NCBI RefSeq assembly: GCF_018613725.1
Contig: NZ_JAGGPS010000022.1
Span: 1 to 64,000 of the forward strand
Origin: Hymenobacter sp. ISL-91
Lineage (GTDB): Bacteria > Bacteroidota > Bacteroidia > Cytophagales > Hymenobacteraceae
Length of the DNA: 64,000 bases
Direction of reading: 5' to 3'
Shown: one piece after another, positions 18,549 to 26,993 of the stretch
Numbering within the stretch: the first letter of the stretch is position 1
Layout of the letters: every line of letters starts with the position of its first letter
The notes under the pieces: model-generated
What the model saw: only the letters and a program-made list of their open reading frames with translations
Databases searched by the model: none
What the model was told of the DNA's origin: nothing
Translations under genes and position numbers: made by a program

Positions 18549-20006
18549 ATGTCGTCATTTTTCTGCCGCGGCCATCTGGCTTTGGCTTTTCTGGGGAGTA
18601 TGCTGCTGGCTCCGACGGCCAAGGCACAGTATTATCTGGACCTGAGAAACCAGAAAATAATGCCCCTCCCGCACAGTGCACGTGGAGTAGGTGCTGGACG
18701 GGTGGCCAGCCAAGCCGGTCATTGGCCTGGTTTACCGGGGCCTGGGCAATAAGCCGATGGCAGTTATGTTCCGGCAGGAGCTGGAGACGGAGCTGACTGA
18801 CTTTGTGCGCCAGCAGTTGCCAGCCCGGCCCACCGACCATGCCGTAGTGCTATGCCTGCGCCAGCTCCGGGTGGGCGAGCAGCTCAACGGCCTCACCGAA
18901 AATGCCAGCGCCGATATGGCGGCCGACGTGTACGAGCACCAGCCCGATGGTTACCATTTTGTGCGGAGCGTGGCAGCGCACACCGCCGCGCGGGCACTCG
19001 AAACCACTGCCCTGCACGCCAAACACATGGCGCTGCTGCTGCAAAAATGCCTGGAGCAACTTACTCCTCCGATTGGGCCGAACGCCCCACCGGCCCGGCC
19101 CTGGCGCTCGGCCAGCTACCCACCGACGTACCCATAGCCTCTGCCACCGCGGCGGCCGGAACCGCACCCGCGGTTTTGCGCGAGTTGCCCCGACCAGGCG
19201 TTTACCTCACTTTCGAGCAATTTCTGGCCAATACGCCCGCCCCCGATCTGCAGGCTTCCACCGATACGGTGACCTTCAGCTTTGGGCCTCCGCAAGCCCG
19301 GCTGCGCTGGCTCGGCGTGCCCCGGCTCCGCGTCAAAATCGTGAATGAGAAAAACCAGCACCAGCCCGCCAAACAGGTCTGGGGGTTTTCGGATGGCCGG
19401 CAGCTGTTCGTGCAGCACCAAAAGAACTTCTTTCCGCTCCACCGCCACCACAACTTCTTCACCTTCGTAGGCGAAGCGCCGCCCGATGTGGCTTACAGGC
19501 AGGCCCGGGCGCAGTCCTCCATGCAAGGGCAGTTAAAGGCCGGCCTGTTGGGTGCCGCCCTGGCACATACGCCGGGCGTCGACCACTCGGCTGAGCCGAT
19601 GGGCTATGCCGTGGATATGCGCACCGGGGAGGCCGGCCAGTTTCCGAACCCGCTGCTGCCGGCCCCGGCGTGCACCGATACGGCCTATATATACATGTAC
19701 CGCTACGCTGATATCTCGACGGCCCCGGTGGCTTTTTCCCTTGATAATCAGCCAATGGGGGCGCTCAGGCCTCAGCAATACCTGGAAATCCCCTGGCCCC
19801 AGCCAGACCAGATGCTGCGGCTGTGCCTGGAGCTGCCTGAGTTTCCGTGTCAGCTTGTTATTCCCAACCCCGGCGGGCTCAATTACCTGCGCATTACTGC
19901 CAACGCGGGCGCCGGCAAGCGGCCCAGCTGGGAGTGGGTGTCCGTGGAGCAGGGAGAGGCTGACTTGGATGCTATTGACCGTGAGCGAAATGCTGACGCA
20001 CGCTGA
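18549..20006 (+). pseudogene. Broken secreted hypothetical gene: two frameshifts and a TAG
   Basis: Homologous-looking protein sequence is spread over two frames. It begins at 18549 with a signal peptide (LALAFLGSMLLAPTAKAQ) and reads YYLDLRNQKIMPLP. Near 18660-18670 the sense moves by +1 to frame SRTVHVE, is stopped by TAG at 18688-18690, then continues VLDGWPAKPVIGLVYRGLGN and on to LLLQKCLEQLT. Near 19055 it returns to the first frame, YSSDWAERPTGPA, and runs to 20006. The joined product would be about 485 residues, secreted, with several beta-rich stretches. The family was not identified. Sequencing error could explain one lesion, hardly three. Confidence 0.7.
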
Positions 20007-20037
20007 ATAGTGATGCAGGCTTGCCCCTCATACGACA

Positions 20038-20074
20038 GAAAGCCCCGCCCGAAAAATTCGGGCAGGGCTTTTTA
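20038..20074. terminator. Intrinsic terminator, probably bidirectional
   Basis: A hairpin with arms AGCCCCGCCCGAA and TTCGGGCAGGGCT around AAA, flanked by A and T runs. It lies between the plus-strand pseudogene and the minus-strand DUF2382 gene, so it can serve both. Confidence 0.75.
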
Positions 20075-20134
20075 GTCTGTCAGGCAAGCCAAGGGATGGA
20101 GGAAAAACCCAACTGTTCCTTGGATGTCCTACGG

Positions 20135-20983
20135 CTACTTCCGGTCGTTCGGGTTCTGGTTGCGCATGTCTTTGTTGCCAAGCTGCTCAACGTCTACTTC
20201 CGTTTTGCGCACCGTGTCGCGGATGGTTTCCTCGCGCTCGGTTACGTTTTTGCCCAGCGTTACTTCTTCTACCACACGGGCTTCTTTGCCCACTACGGCC
20301 CGCTCGGCGCGCTCGGTTACTTCCACTTCACCTTCTTTAAAGGCATTGAAGTCGGCTTCCGTGGCCGGACGGTTGACGGGCGTACGCTCCACATTTACGT
20401 GTTCCTCACGCAAACGCACACTGGCTTCTACCGGGCGCTCTACAATGCGGCTGCGCAGACGGGCACCACCGGTTTGCTCCACGCGCTTGCCTACCTGCAG
20501 GTTCTCCTCGATTACTTTGGCCGATACCTCGTTGTTGTCGGTATTAGTAGTATTGGCGTTAGTATTGCCACGCATAGCGTTGGCTGAAGCCGCACCTTGG
20601 TAGCCGGTCTGCTGGGCCTTCTCATCCACGTTGATGGCCCCGGCGTTATCCAGAATTTCGGCGGCTTTGTGGGCGTGGTCGGCGGTTTTACAGTGTACCG
20701 TTACCAGCGAGTGGCTGTTGCGGGCTACGTGCGAATAACGGCTGGCGTCATCATCGTCGCCAAAAAGGTTGCTGAAGAAGTTGCCAATGCTGTCGCCGGT
20801 ACGGCTGGCAGCATCGCCTGCGGCTTCGGTAGAAGTACCGGTGCTGTTATAGTAATTGCTGCCCTCTTTCGAGTCGCGCGAAATGGTATCTACATCGTCG
20901 AGCGAAAAACCGGCCGTTTTAAGGGTTTGTGCGGCTTGACGGGCGTGGTCTGCATTATCGAAAATTCCTACTACAGTTTGCAT
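20135..20983 (-). CDS. YsnF/DUF2382 stress-type protein with N-terminal GSP17M-like domain
   Basis: A 282-residue soluble protein. Residues 1-40 (MQTVVGIFDNADHARQAAQT) match the start of the general stress protein 17M/heat-induced domain, which recurs more weakly around SLVTVHCKTADHAHKAAEIL. A Ser/Gly/Asn-rich linker follows. The C-terminal half (about 155-275) is a DUF2382 (YsnF/AvaK) domain with its repeated VEERPVEASVRLREEHVNVERTPV-type pattern (here IVERPVEASVRLREEHVNVE). DUF2382 proteins are linked to stress and desiccation in other bacteria; biochemical function is unknown. A second DUF2382 gene sits just upstream, 41 bases away, in the same direction, so they likely share a transcript. 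Confidence 0.85.
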   Translation of the reverse strand: MQTVVGIFDNADHARQAAQTLKTAGFSLDDVDTISRDSKEGSNYYNSTGTSTEAAGDAASRTGDSIGNFFSNLFGDDDDASRYSHVARNSHSLVTVHCKTADHAHKAAEILDNAGAINVDEKAQQTGYQGAASANAMRGNTNANTTNTDNNEVSAKVIEENLQVGKRVEQTGGARLRSRIVERPVEASVRLREEHVNVERTPVNRPATEADFNAFKEGEVEVTERAERAVVGKEARVVEEVTLGKNVTEREETIRDTVRKTEVDVEQLGNKDMRNQNPNDRK

Positions 20984-21023
20984 GGTATTGGGTTATAGTT
21001 AGATTGAAAGAAAGGAAAGAAAA

Positions 21024-21500
21024 TCAGGGTGTGTTGGGGGAGCTATCTGGTGTAAGCGCATCGCGTTCTATCTGGATTTGCTCTTGACGAAGCTGCACAG
21101 TGCTGGTGAATTCTTCTTCTACCACCCGCTTGCTGATGCGCAACTCTTCTACCAGTAAAACGCGTGTCACCACCACCTCACGCAGAACAGGTACAATCAG
21201 TACGTCGCCCTCCTGGCGGCTGCCGGGCAGCGGGGCATCATCGGCCACGAACTGATTGACGGGTACATGCTCGACCTGCACTTCATCGTGCTGGAGCGTT
21301 GCCTGCACGGGCTGCTCGACCTGCTGCACCGTTTTGCGGATGCGCAGCCGGCCACTCTCTACTACTTCGCGACTTATCAATGCCTGCTCTTCTATTACGG
21401 GCAGCACCATCGGCTGTCGGACGTCGGTATCAAGCCGAGCGTTAGTAGCCGAAAAACTGGTTTTATCGGCGGCGGGAGGCAGGTTGGTGTCGGAGGGCAT
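21024..21500 (-). CDS. DUF2382 domain protein, short
   Basis: A 158-residue protein that is almost entirely one DUF2382 domain: LPVIEEQALISREVVESGRL, then VEQPVQATLQHDEVQVEHVPVN, then a last block LRISKRVVEEEFTSTVQLRQ. It lacks the N-terminal stress domain of its neighbour at 20135. The ATG at 21500 is preferred to the upstream in-frame TTG. It is probably first in a two-gene operon with the longer DUF2382 protein, suggesting a shared stress role; partner interaction is inference. Confidence 0.8.
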   Translation of the reverse strand: MPSDTNLPPAADKTSFSATNARLDTDVRQPMVLPVIEEQALISREVVESGRLRIRKTVQQVEQPVQATLQHDEVQVEHVPVNQFVADDAPLPGSRQEGDVLIVPVLREVVVTRVLLVEELRISKRVVEEEFTSTVQLRQEQIQIERDALTPDSSPNTP

Positions 21501-21959
21501 ATAGGGAGCAGGAAGCAAATCTTACTCTTCTATGTACGCTTCAAGGGCCCTTCCGTTATCAAATACCTCAACAGCAAGGAATAGATGGCGTCCCGGAATA
21601 GCACTATTTGCTGCCGGCCTTATAATATTCAACAACTTCTATAAAATTCATCAAAATGCTTATAAGCAATATTTTAAGCAAAATTTCGAGAATACCATCA
21701 GTCATTATTTTTATATATTATCTGGTTTAAATAAAATTATGACTCTACAGCCTTTTCTTCGGCTAGGGGTGCTTTGCCGGGTGCAGGCAAACGAAAGTGC
21801 GACCAGCCCAAAGAACGGGACAGAACCGGCCGTCCAAACCGGGCCGCCAAGCGAAACGAACTTTCCGGGCCGGGCCTTGTTGAATCACAATCTGCTACCT
21901 TGCGGGTCGAAAGCCCGTATAGCCGCGTAACATCTTTCACCCCAAACCCGACATTCATC
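21501..21959. other. Divergent gap, AT-rich, no gene
   Basis: The stretch 21590-21740 is markedly AT-rich compared with the window and has no codon-like pattern. It lies between the minus-strand DUF2382 gene and thioredoxin on the plus strand. A TACCTTGC octamer near 21895 is a weak match to the -7 consensus and could drive thioredoxin. Confidence 0.4.
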
Positions 21960-22289
21960 ATGGGACATAAAGCCATTGAGATTACCGACGCCAACTTCGA
22001 CCAGATCATCAACTCCGATAAGCCTGTGCTTGTGGATTTCTGGGCCGAATGGTGCGGCCCCTGCCGTATGGTAGGCCCGGTGGTAGAAGAGCTGGCTGGC
22101 GAGTACGAAGGCAAAGCCATTATCGGCAAAGTCGACGTAGATGCCAACCCCCAGACTTCGGCCAAATTCGGCATCCGTAGCATTCCTACACTGCTCGTTT
22201 TCAAGAACGGGCAGGTGGTAGACAAGCAGGTAGGCGCCGTACCCAAGCACGTATTGGCCCAGAAGCTCGACGCCCAGGTAACGGCTTAG
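21960..22289 (+). CDS. trxA: Thioredoxin
   Basis: A 109-residue cytosolic thiol-disulfide oxidoreductase. The active site is [10 protein letters not shown], followed by [20 protein letters not shown] with the cis-proline loop ([11 protein letters not shown]). Length and motif are those of classical thioredoxin, reduced by thioredoxin reductase and used by ribonucleotide reductase, peroxiredoxins and others. The ATG at 21960 gives the standard N-terminus; the frame is open upstream. A clear terminator follows at 22313. It is a single-gene unit. Confidence 0.95.
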   Translation: MGHKAIEITDANFDQIINSDKPVLVDFWAEWCGPCRMVGPVVEELAGEYEGKAIIGKVDVDANPQTSAKFGIRSIPTLLVFKNGQVVDKQVGAVPKHVLAQKLDAQVTA

Positions 22290-22312
22290 TTTAGCCCAGT
22301 TCAGTAAGCAAG

Positions 22313-22366
22313 GAAGCCTCCGTGCTGCCGGCCTCAATGGTCAGGTAGCACGGAGGCTTCTTTATA
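22313..22366 (+). terminator. Intrinsic terminator after thioredoxin
   Basis: Perfect 14-bp arms GAAGCCTCCGTGCT (22313-22326) and AGCACGGAGGCTTC (22347-22360), loop of 20 bases, followed by TTTAT. It lies between trxA and the convergent TonB-domain gene. Confidence 0.8.
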
Positions 22367-22386
22367 GGATATGGTATACCAGTCGC

Positions 22387-23352
22387 TTAGTCGGTGGCTT
22401 CGGGGGCAGCGGCGCGGGCCTCGGAGGGTGGCGTTTGGGGCGGCTTCAGGCCCGAAGCCAGCGAAAACCCTGGTCCGAAGTAGATGGGAATGGTAAAAGT
22501 CATGGCCGTGGGCAGGTTGTATTCGCGGCCGGGTTCAAAGCGCGGCAGGGCGGCTACCACCCGCAACGCCTCACGGTCGGCTTCGGCAGCCAAACCCTGC
22601 GTTATCCGCACTTGGCCTACGTGCCCATCCTCGCCCACGGTGTAGCTAACCAGCACATTGCCCACAATGCCCTTGCGGCGTACCTCGCGCGGGTACGTGG
22701 TGTTTTGGGCCACAAAGCTGAGCAGGGCCGCCTCGCCCCCCAGAAAGCGCGGTAGCTTGCGCACCTGCACCGGCTGCATGTAGGGCGAGCCGTCTTTGTT
22801 GAAAAAAGCCAGCGCCAGCGGCCTACCCTGGCGGTCGGGCATTTCAATAGCGCTCAGCTCGCCCGTATCGTAGTAGTAGCGCCACTCGCCTACCGGCCGG
22901 CCGGTGTTGTAGTGGCCTTCCGAGCGTTTCTGGCCGTTGCGGTGCACCGAAAGCCAGCGGCCCACCCGCTGCCCCTGCACATAATCGCCCCGCTGGCTAA
23001 CGCGGCCATCCTCGTACCAGCCCACATACAGGCCATTGGCTTCATCGTCGCGGTACTGCACCTGGGCGGCGCGGCTGCCTCCCGGATGGTACCAGGTGAG
23101 GAGGCCGTTGCGCACCGGCGGGTCGATGGACGAAAGAGTGCCTTTCAGCAGCAGTTCGCCCAACAGGGAGAATTCGCGCATGACGTGGGTACCCAGCAAC
23201 TCATTACGGCGCTCCACCACCCGGTAATGGGTGGCGCTGTCGGGTACAGTCGGCCGGCCTTGGCTGTCGAGGTAAACGGCCGGCAGGCTTTGCCCGTGGC
23301 TTAGCCGCACCGCACCTGCGGCCACAAGGAGAAAAACGTAGCGTATTCTCAT
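22387..23352 (-). CDS. TonB C-terminal domain protein with MORN-like repeats
   Basis: A 321-residue exported protein with an N-terminal signal sequence (VFLLVAAGAVRLSHGQ). The middle (about 90-180) carries MORN-type repeats: GLLTWYHPGGSRAAQVQYRD, GLYVGWYEDGRVSQRGDYVQG and GRWLSVHRNGQKRSEGHYNT. The end (about 205-300) is a TonB C-terminal domain with AQNTTYPREVRRKGIVGNVL and FEPGREYNLP. It lacks the usual N-terminal anchor plus Pro-rich linker of energy-transducing TonB, so it is one of the many Bacteroidota periplasmic TonB-like proteins whose partner is unknown. Single gene, convergent with trxA. Confidence 0.82.
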   Translation of the reverse strand: MRIRYVFLLVAAGAVRLSHGQSLPAVYLDSQGRPTVPDSATHYRVVERRNELLGTHVMREFSLLGELLLKGTLSSIDPPVRNGLLTWYHPGGSRAAQVQYRDDEANGLYVGWYEDGRVSQRGDYVQGQRVGRWLSVHRNGQKRSEGHYNTGRPVGEWRYYYDTGELSAIEMPDRQGRPLALAFFNKDGSPYMQPVQVRKLPRFLGGEAALLSFVAQNTTYPREVRRKGIVGNVLVSYTVGEDGHVGQVRITQGLAAEADREALRVVAALPRFEPGREYNLPTAMTFTIPIYFGPGFSLASGLKPPQTPPSEARAAAPEATD

Positions 23353-23514
23353 AAGCAGCCAGGGTAAAGCACTAGTTACTGGCTACTAAATATAGATTAG
23401 CTACCATAAAATGGCAACTAATAGCGCATTTTTCTCCTTATAACCCTATTTCAGCTTATCCTAGTCTACTTGCAGGTCTGGCCACTGCTACCCTTAGCAG
23501 TGGCAGACCGGTTA

Positions 23515-24000
23515 TTAATCGTTGTCCTCCTTTATCTCGGGCAACTGAATGGGCCGGTTGAAAGCCTCTTCGAGCGAGATGAGCGTTTCGGTGCGCTCAA
23601 TACCATCAATAAGCTGAATCTGGCCGTGTAGCACCTCGCGCAGATGGTTGGTGTCGCGGCAAATCAGGCGGGCGAAGATGCCGTAGGCACCGGTGGTAAA
23701 GTCGATGCTGACGACTTCCGGAATTTCACGCAGGGCCTTCACTACTCCCTCATACACCGAGCTTTTCTGCAGATAGATGCCCAGAAAAGCGCGCACTCCG
23801 AAGCCCAGCTTCTCGTAATCTATCTTGAGGGTTGCGCCCTGCACGATACCCAACTCCTCCAGGCGGGCCATACGCACATGCACCGTTCCACCCGATACAT
23901 GCACCTTGCGGGCAATTTCCGTGTAGGGAGTCTTGGCGTCGTCAATAAGCAAGGCCAGAATCTTGCGGTCGGTGTCGTCAAGTTCGTAATTACGTGCCAT
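23515..24000 (-). CDS. Lrp/AsnC family transcription regulator
   Basis: A 161-residue DNA-binding protein. The N-terminal winged helix (about 6-60) reads DDTDRKILALLIDDAKTPYT and EIARKVHVSGGTVHVRMARL, and the C-terminal RAM ligand-binding domain (about 70-145) has AFLGIYLQK and GAYGIFARLICRD. Lrp-type regulators form dimers to octamers and sense amino acids. The target is not visible; the neighbour across the promoter is a noncoding region. A perfect -7 element TACGTTTG lies 31 bases before the ATG. Confidence 0.92.
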   Translation of the reverse strand: MARNYELDDTDRKILALLIDDAKTPYTEIARKVHVSGGTVHVRMARLEELGIVQGATLKIDYEKLGFGVRAFLGIYLQKSSVYEGVVKALREIPEVVSIDFTTGAYGIFARLICRDTNHLREVLHGQIQLIDGIERTETLISLEEAFNRPIQLPEIKEDND

Positions 24001-24031
24001 TGTTTTAAACTTTGATTATGTATATTTCAAC

Positions 24032-24039
24032 CAAACGTA
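24032..24039 (-). promoter_or_regulatory. Promoter -7 element of the Lrp-family gene
   Basis: TACGTTTG on the minus strand, exact match to TAnnTTTG, 31 bases before the ATG at 24000, in an AT-rich region. Confidence 0.55.
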
Positions 24040-24110
24040 CTTTTATTTAAAAATAGTATAAATTTTTATTCATTATATCTTACTATATTTCATCTTATCA
24101 ATGCGTTTTA

Positions 24111-24118
24111 TACATTTG
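24111..24118 (+). promoter_or_regulatory. Candidate -7 element of a noncoding RNA
   Basis: TACATTTG on the plus strand matches TAnnTTTG exactly. No open frame of note follows before the intrinsic terminator at 24352-24386, so it would make an RNA of about 260 bases. No clear -33 TTG was identified. Confidence 0.45.
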
Positions 24119-24122
24119 TCAC

Positions 24123-24386
24123 AATCTACTGCAAAAGGCACAGGACTGTAGCGGTATGGTAGAATGCTGAGATTGATGGACGAATACTCCCTCTCGGAGC
24201 AGGAATCTGATAAATAATGATTCCAGTTGCCAACTACATTACCTATTGCGTGGAGGTGTAACTCCTTTTTTATAAAGCACTAACGATTTGGTGGGGTTAA
24301 GTGGGAAGGGAATACCGGAACGTATCTGGGTGGGTACGTTCTGAATTGAGAGGCGGCATCTGGGTGGGTGCCGCCTTCTTTTTTTC
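24123..24386 (+). ncRNA. Candidate noncoding RNA with twin identical-loop hairpins
   Basis: Between the promoter-like TACATTTG and a U-rich end, the sequence can fold into several hairpins. The last two are striking: 24318-24341 has stem GAACGTA/TACGTTC and 24352-24375 has stem GGCGGCA/TGCCGCC, yet both enclose the same 10-base loop TCTGGGTGGG. The second is followed by TTCTTTTTTT and so can act as the terminator. An upstream hairpin is GGAATC/GATTCC around 24210-24235. Start and end are estimates. It belongs to no RNA family I recognise; it could also be a leader or attenuator, but no gene follows on this strand. Confidence 0.5.
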
Positions 24387-24503
24387 ATTTTTGCTATTTT
24401 CCTGCCTCCTGAGCCTCTTTTTAGGGAATGTGGTACCCTAATACCGAAACTTGCCGCAAAGGTCGGCTATTTTAGCCGCAAATCCATTCAGGTTTATGAA
24501 TAA

Positions 24504-24534
24504 AAGCTCCCGACATAGTGTCGGGAGCTTTTCT
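24504..24534 (-). terminator. Intrinsic terminator after dsbD
   Basis: Arms AAAAGCTCCCGACA and TGTCGGGAGCTTTT around TAG, perfect over 14 bp, directly downstream of the dsbD stop. The A and T flanks would let it work on both strands. Confidence 0.85.
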
Positions 24535-24549
24535 TATCTGGTGCCACTG

Positions 24550-26787
24550 TTAGCGGTTGGCCAGCCGCTGGCGGTATCGGGCCAGGCCCTCATCTAAAAA
24601 CCGAACGAAAGCCGCCGCATCGGGCTCGTAGCCGAGGGGCGGGGCCAGTACGCCGGTCTGGTTGGCCGGCCCGTTGGGGTCGAGCAGCACGTAGTAGGGT
24701 TGGGCGTTTACATTGAAACCCGTCACCTGCAGATCGGCGTTTTTCTTGCCGATAGTGCTTTTTAGCTTGCCATCGTAGGTTGAAGTGTATGCCTCCTGGG
24801 CGGGCAGGTCGGTTTTATCATCGACGTACAGCGCCACTACCACAAAATCCTCGCGCAGGCGTTTCAGCACCTGCGGGTCGCTCCAGACGGTGGCTTCCAT
24901 TTTGCGGCAGTTTACGCAGGCGTGGCCGGTGAAATCGATGAACAGCGGCTTGTTTTGGGCCTGGGCGCAACGGCGGGCCTGCTCCAGATCGAAGTAGCCG
25001 GGCAGGCCGTGGGGCAGCTCCAGAAAGTCGCCGTAACGGGGCGGCTCGCAGCCAGCCACGGGCACGGCCTCCACGGCGCTGCTTTGCGCTGTACCCACGG
25101 TGGCTACCATAAAGTCGGTGCGGCTTTGCGGGGGCAGGTAGCCGGCCAGCAGCGGCAGCGGCGCGCCAAACAGGCCGGGCACCAGGTAAGTCATGAAGCT
25201 GAAAGCCAGCACGGCCATCAGCAGCCGGCCCACGCTCAGGTGCGCCAGGTCGGAATCGTGGGAGAGCTTGAAGCGACCCAGCAGGTAAAGGCCCAGCAGA
25301 CCCGAAAGGGCAATCCAAAGCACTAAGTACACGTCGCGCGGCAGCAGGTCCCAGTGGTAGGCTAGGTCGGCCATGCTCAGGAACTTGAGAGCCAGCATCA
25401 GCTCCACGAAGCCCAGCGTTACTTTCACCGTATTCAGCCAGCCACCCGAGCGGGGCAGGCCTTTCAGCCAGGTTGGGAAGATGGCAAATAGCGTGAAGGG
25501 CAGCGCGAAGGCCAATGAGAAGCCCAGCATACCCACCACCGGGGCCACCCGCTCGCCGCGGGCCGCCAGGCCCAGAATGGTGGCCACAATGGGCCCGGTG
25601 CAGGAAAACGACACCAGCACCAGCGTGAGAGCCATGAAGAACACGCCCGCCCAGCCGCCTTTGTCGGCCTGGGCATCAATCTTGTTCACCATGCTGTGGG
25701 GCAGCGTGATTTCAAACAACCCCAGAAACGAGAGGCCGAACACCACGAATACGGCGAAGAAAATCAGGTTGGGCAGCCAGTGCGTAGCAATCAGGTTGGG
25801 GCCGTCTTCGCCCAGCAGCGCCGACACGACGACGCCAATCAGCACGTAGATGACGATGATGCTGAGCCCGTAGATGGCGGCCTTGAAAATGCCCCGCTGC
25901 CGGCTGTCGGAGCCGCTGGTAAAGAACGAAACCGTCATCGGAATAAGCGGAAACACGCAGGGCGTGAGCAGCGCCCCCAGGCCGAACACGAAGGCCGCGA
26001 AGGCAAAGCCCCATAACCCACCCGCCGACTCGACGGCCGTGGTGGTTACCGTGGCCACGCTGGCCGCCGGCGCACCCACCTCACCCGATACAACCGCAAC
26101 GCTGCCATCGGCAGCGGCCAGGGTATCGAGCGAAGGGGCGGTGGCGGGCACAGGGGCAGTACTGCCGGGAGCAGCGGGATTAGCGGCGGTAGTAGCAGTA
26201 GTGGCAGCGTTGCCGGGAGCCACAGCGCCGGGGCCAGATGGGGCCACCCCGGTAGCGGCTGCGTTGGGGGCCGGCGTGGCAGCCGCAGCCGGGGCGACGG
26301 CACTGCCCGTTACTTCCAGCGGGCCGAAACTCAGGCTGGCCTCGCCCGGAATGCAGCGTCCGTCGACATCGGTGCAGGTTTGGAACTCGGCCTCGGCGCG
26401 CACCGTGAGCGGGCCGGGCTGCAGCACCCGGATGCGCTGGCGAATCTGGCCCGTTTTATCGAAGTACGTGACGTCGCCCTTGAATACGTTGTCGTAGTGC
26501 TTGGTTTCGCCTACCGACTTGGGCGGGCCCACCAGCTCGTAGGCCGGGCTTTTAGCAAACGTGAGGGTGAAAACCGTGGGGCCCAGGTCGGGGTCGAAGT
26601 TGGTAGCGTACAGGTGCCAGGTGGCTTCCATACGGGCATTGATGATGAGCTCTACCTGCTCGCCTACTTTGGCAGTGGGCTGGCTGAGGGTAGTGGTGAG
26701 CTTGGTAGGCTGTAGTACCTGCGCCTGCATGCCCAGGGGCAGCAGCAGCGCCAGCAGTAGCAGGGAAAACCGGAGAATCGTGAGCAT
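24550..26787 (-). CDS. dsbD: Thiol:disulfide interchange protein DsbD
   Basis: A 745-residue membrane reductase that carries electrons from cytosolic thioredoxin to the periplasm. After a signal peptide (LRFSLLLLALLLPLGMQAQ) comes the N-terminal DsbD-type Ig-like domain (about 25-165, with TCTDVDGRCIPGEASL). A long Ala/Pro/Thr-rich linker (about 170-245) follows, then eight or so membrane spans with FSFSCTGPIVATILG-type motif (here VSFSCTGPIVATILG) and TPCVFPLIPMTV, the two redox-active Cys segments. The C-terminal thioredoxin domain has GHACVNCRKME, Cys near 624 and 627. The ATG at 26787 gives the signal peptide. Likely supports cytochrome maturation or disulfide isomerisation. Confidence 0.92.
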   Translation of the reverse strand: MLTILRFSLLLLALLLPLGMQAQVLQPTKLTTTLSQPTAKVGEQVELIINARMEATWHLYATNFDPDLGPTVFTLTFAKSPAYELVGPPKSVGETKHYDNVFKGDVTYFDKTGQIRQRIRVLQPGPLTVRAEAEFQTCTDVDGRCIPGEASLSFGPLEVTGSAVAPAAAATPAPNAAATGVAPSGPGAVAPGNAATTATTAANPAAPGSTAPVPATAPSLDTLAAADGSVAVVSGEVGAPAASVATVTTTAVESAGGLWGFAFAAFVFGLGALLTPCVFPLIPMTVSFFTSGSDSRQRGIFKAAIYGLSIIVIYVLIGVVVSALLGEDGPNLIATHWLPNLIFFAVFVVFGLSFLGLFEITLPHSMVNKIDAQADKGGWAGVFFMALTLVLVSFSCTGPIVATILGLAARGERVAPVVGMLGFSLAFALPFTLFAIFPTWLKGLPRSGGWLNTVKVTLGFVELMLALKFLSMADLAYHWDLLPRDVYLVLWIALSGLLGLYLLGRFKLSHDSDLAHLSVGRLLMAVLAFSFMTYLVPGLFGAPLPLLAGYLPPQSRTDFMVATVGTAQSSAVEAVPVAGCEPPRYGDFLELPHGLPGYFDLEQARRCAQAQNKPLFIDFTGHACVNCRKMEATVWSDPQVLKRLREDFVVVALYVDDKTDLPAQEAYTSTYDGKLKSTIGKKNADLQVTGFNVNAQPYYVLLDPNGPANQTGVLAPPLGYEPDAAAFVRFLDEGLARYRQRLANR

Positions 26788-26940
26788 AATAGAAGCAGGG
26801 AGTAAGCGGAACGACAGCAAAGGTCGGCAGAAACCGCAACAGCTACCCGGCAACTAGGTTTACCTTGGTCAGCGGCCGGCCACAGCGCTGCCAGCATCCG
26901 GAATTCCGGTTCTTAGCCCAACCCCTTAGAGCGAATGTCG

Positions 26941-26948
26941 TACTTTCG
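26941..26948 (+). promoter_or_regulatory. Candidate -7 element TACTTTCG
   Basis: TACTTTCG on the plus strand, one base from TAnnTTTG, 45 bases before the ATG of the CNNM/CBS gene. It stands in the 206-base divergent gap with dsbD. Confidence 0.4.
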
Positions 26949-26993
26949 CAGTATAAAGGATGGCCGGGCCGGTTGAGCCTGCTATCCGCAACT

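Noticed and set aside
24163..24218. A 17-codon peptide frame in the candidate RNA
   Set aside because: MLRLMDEYSLSEQESDK has no RBS support and such short frames occur by chance.
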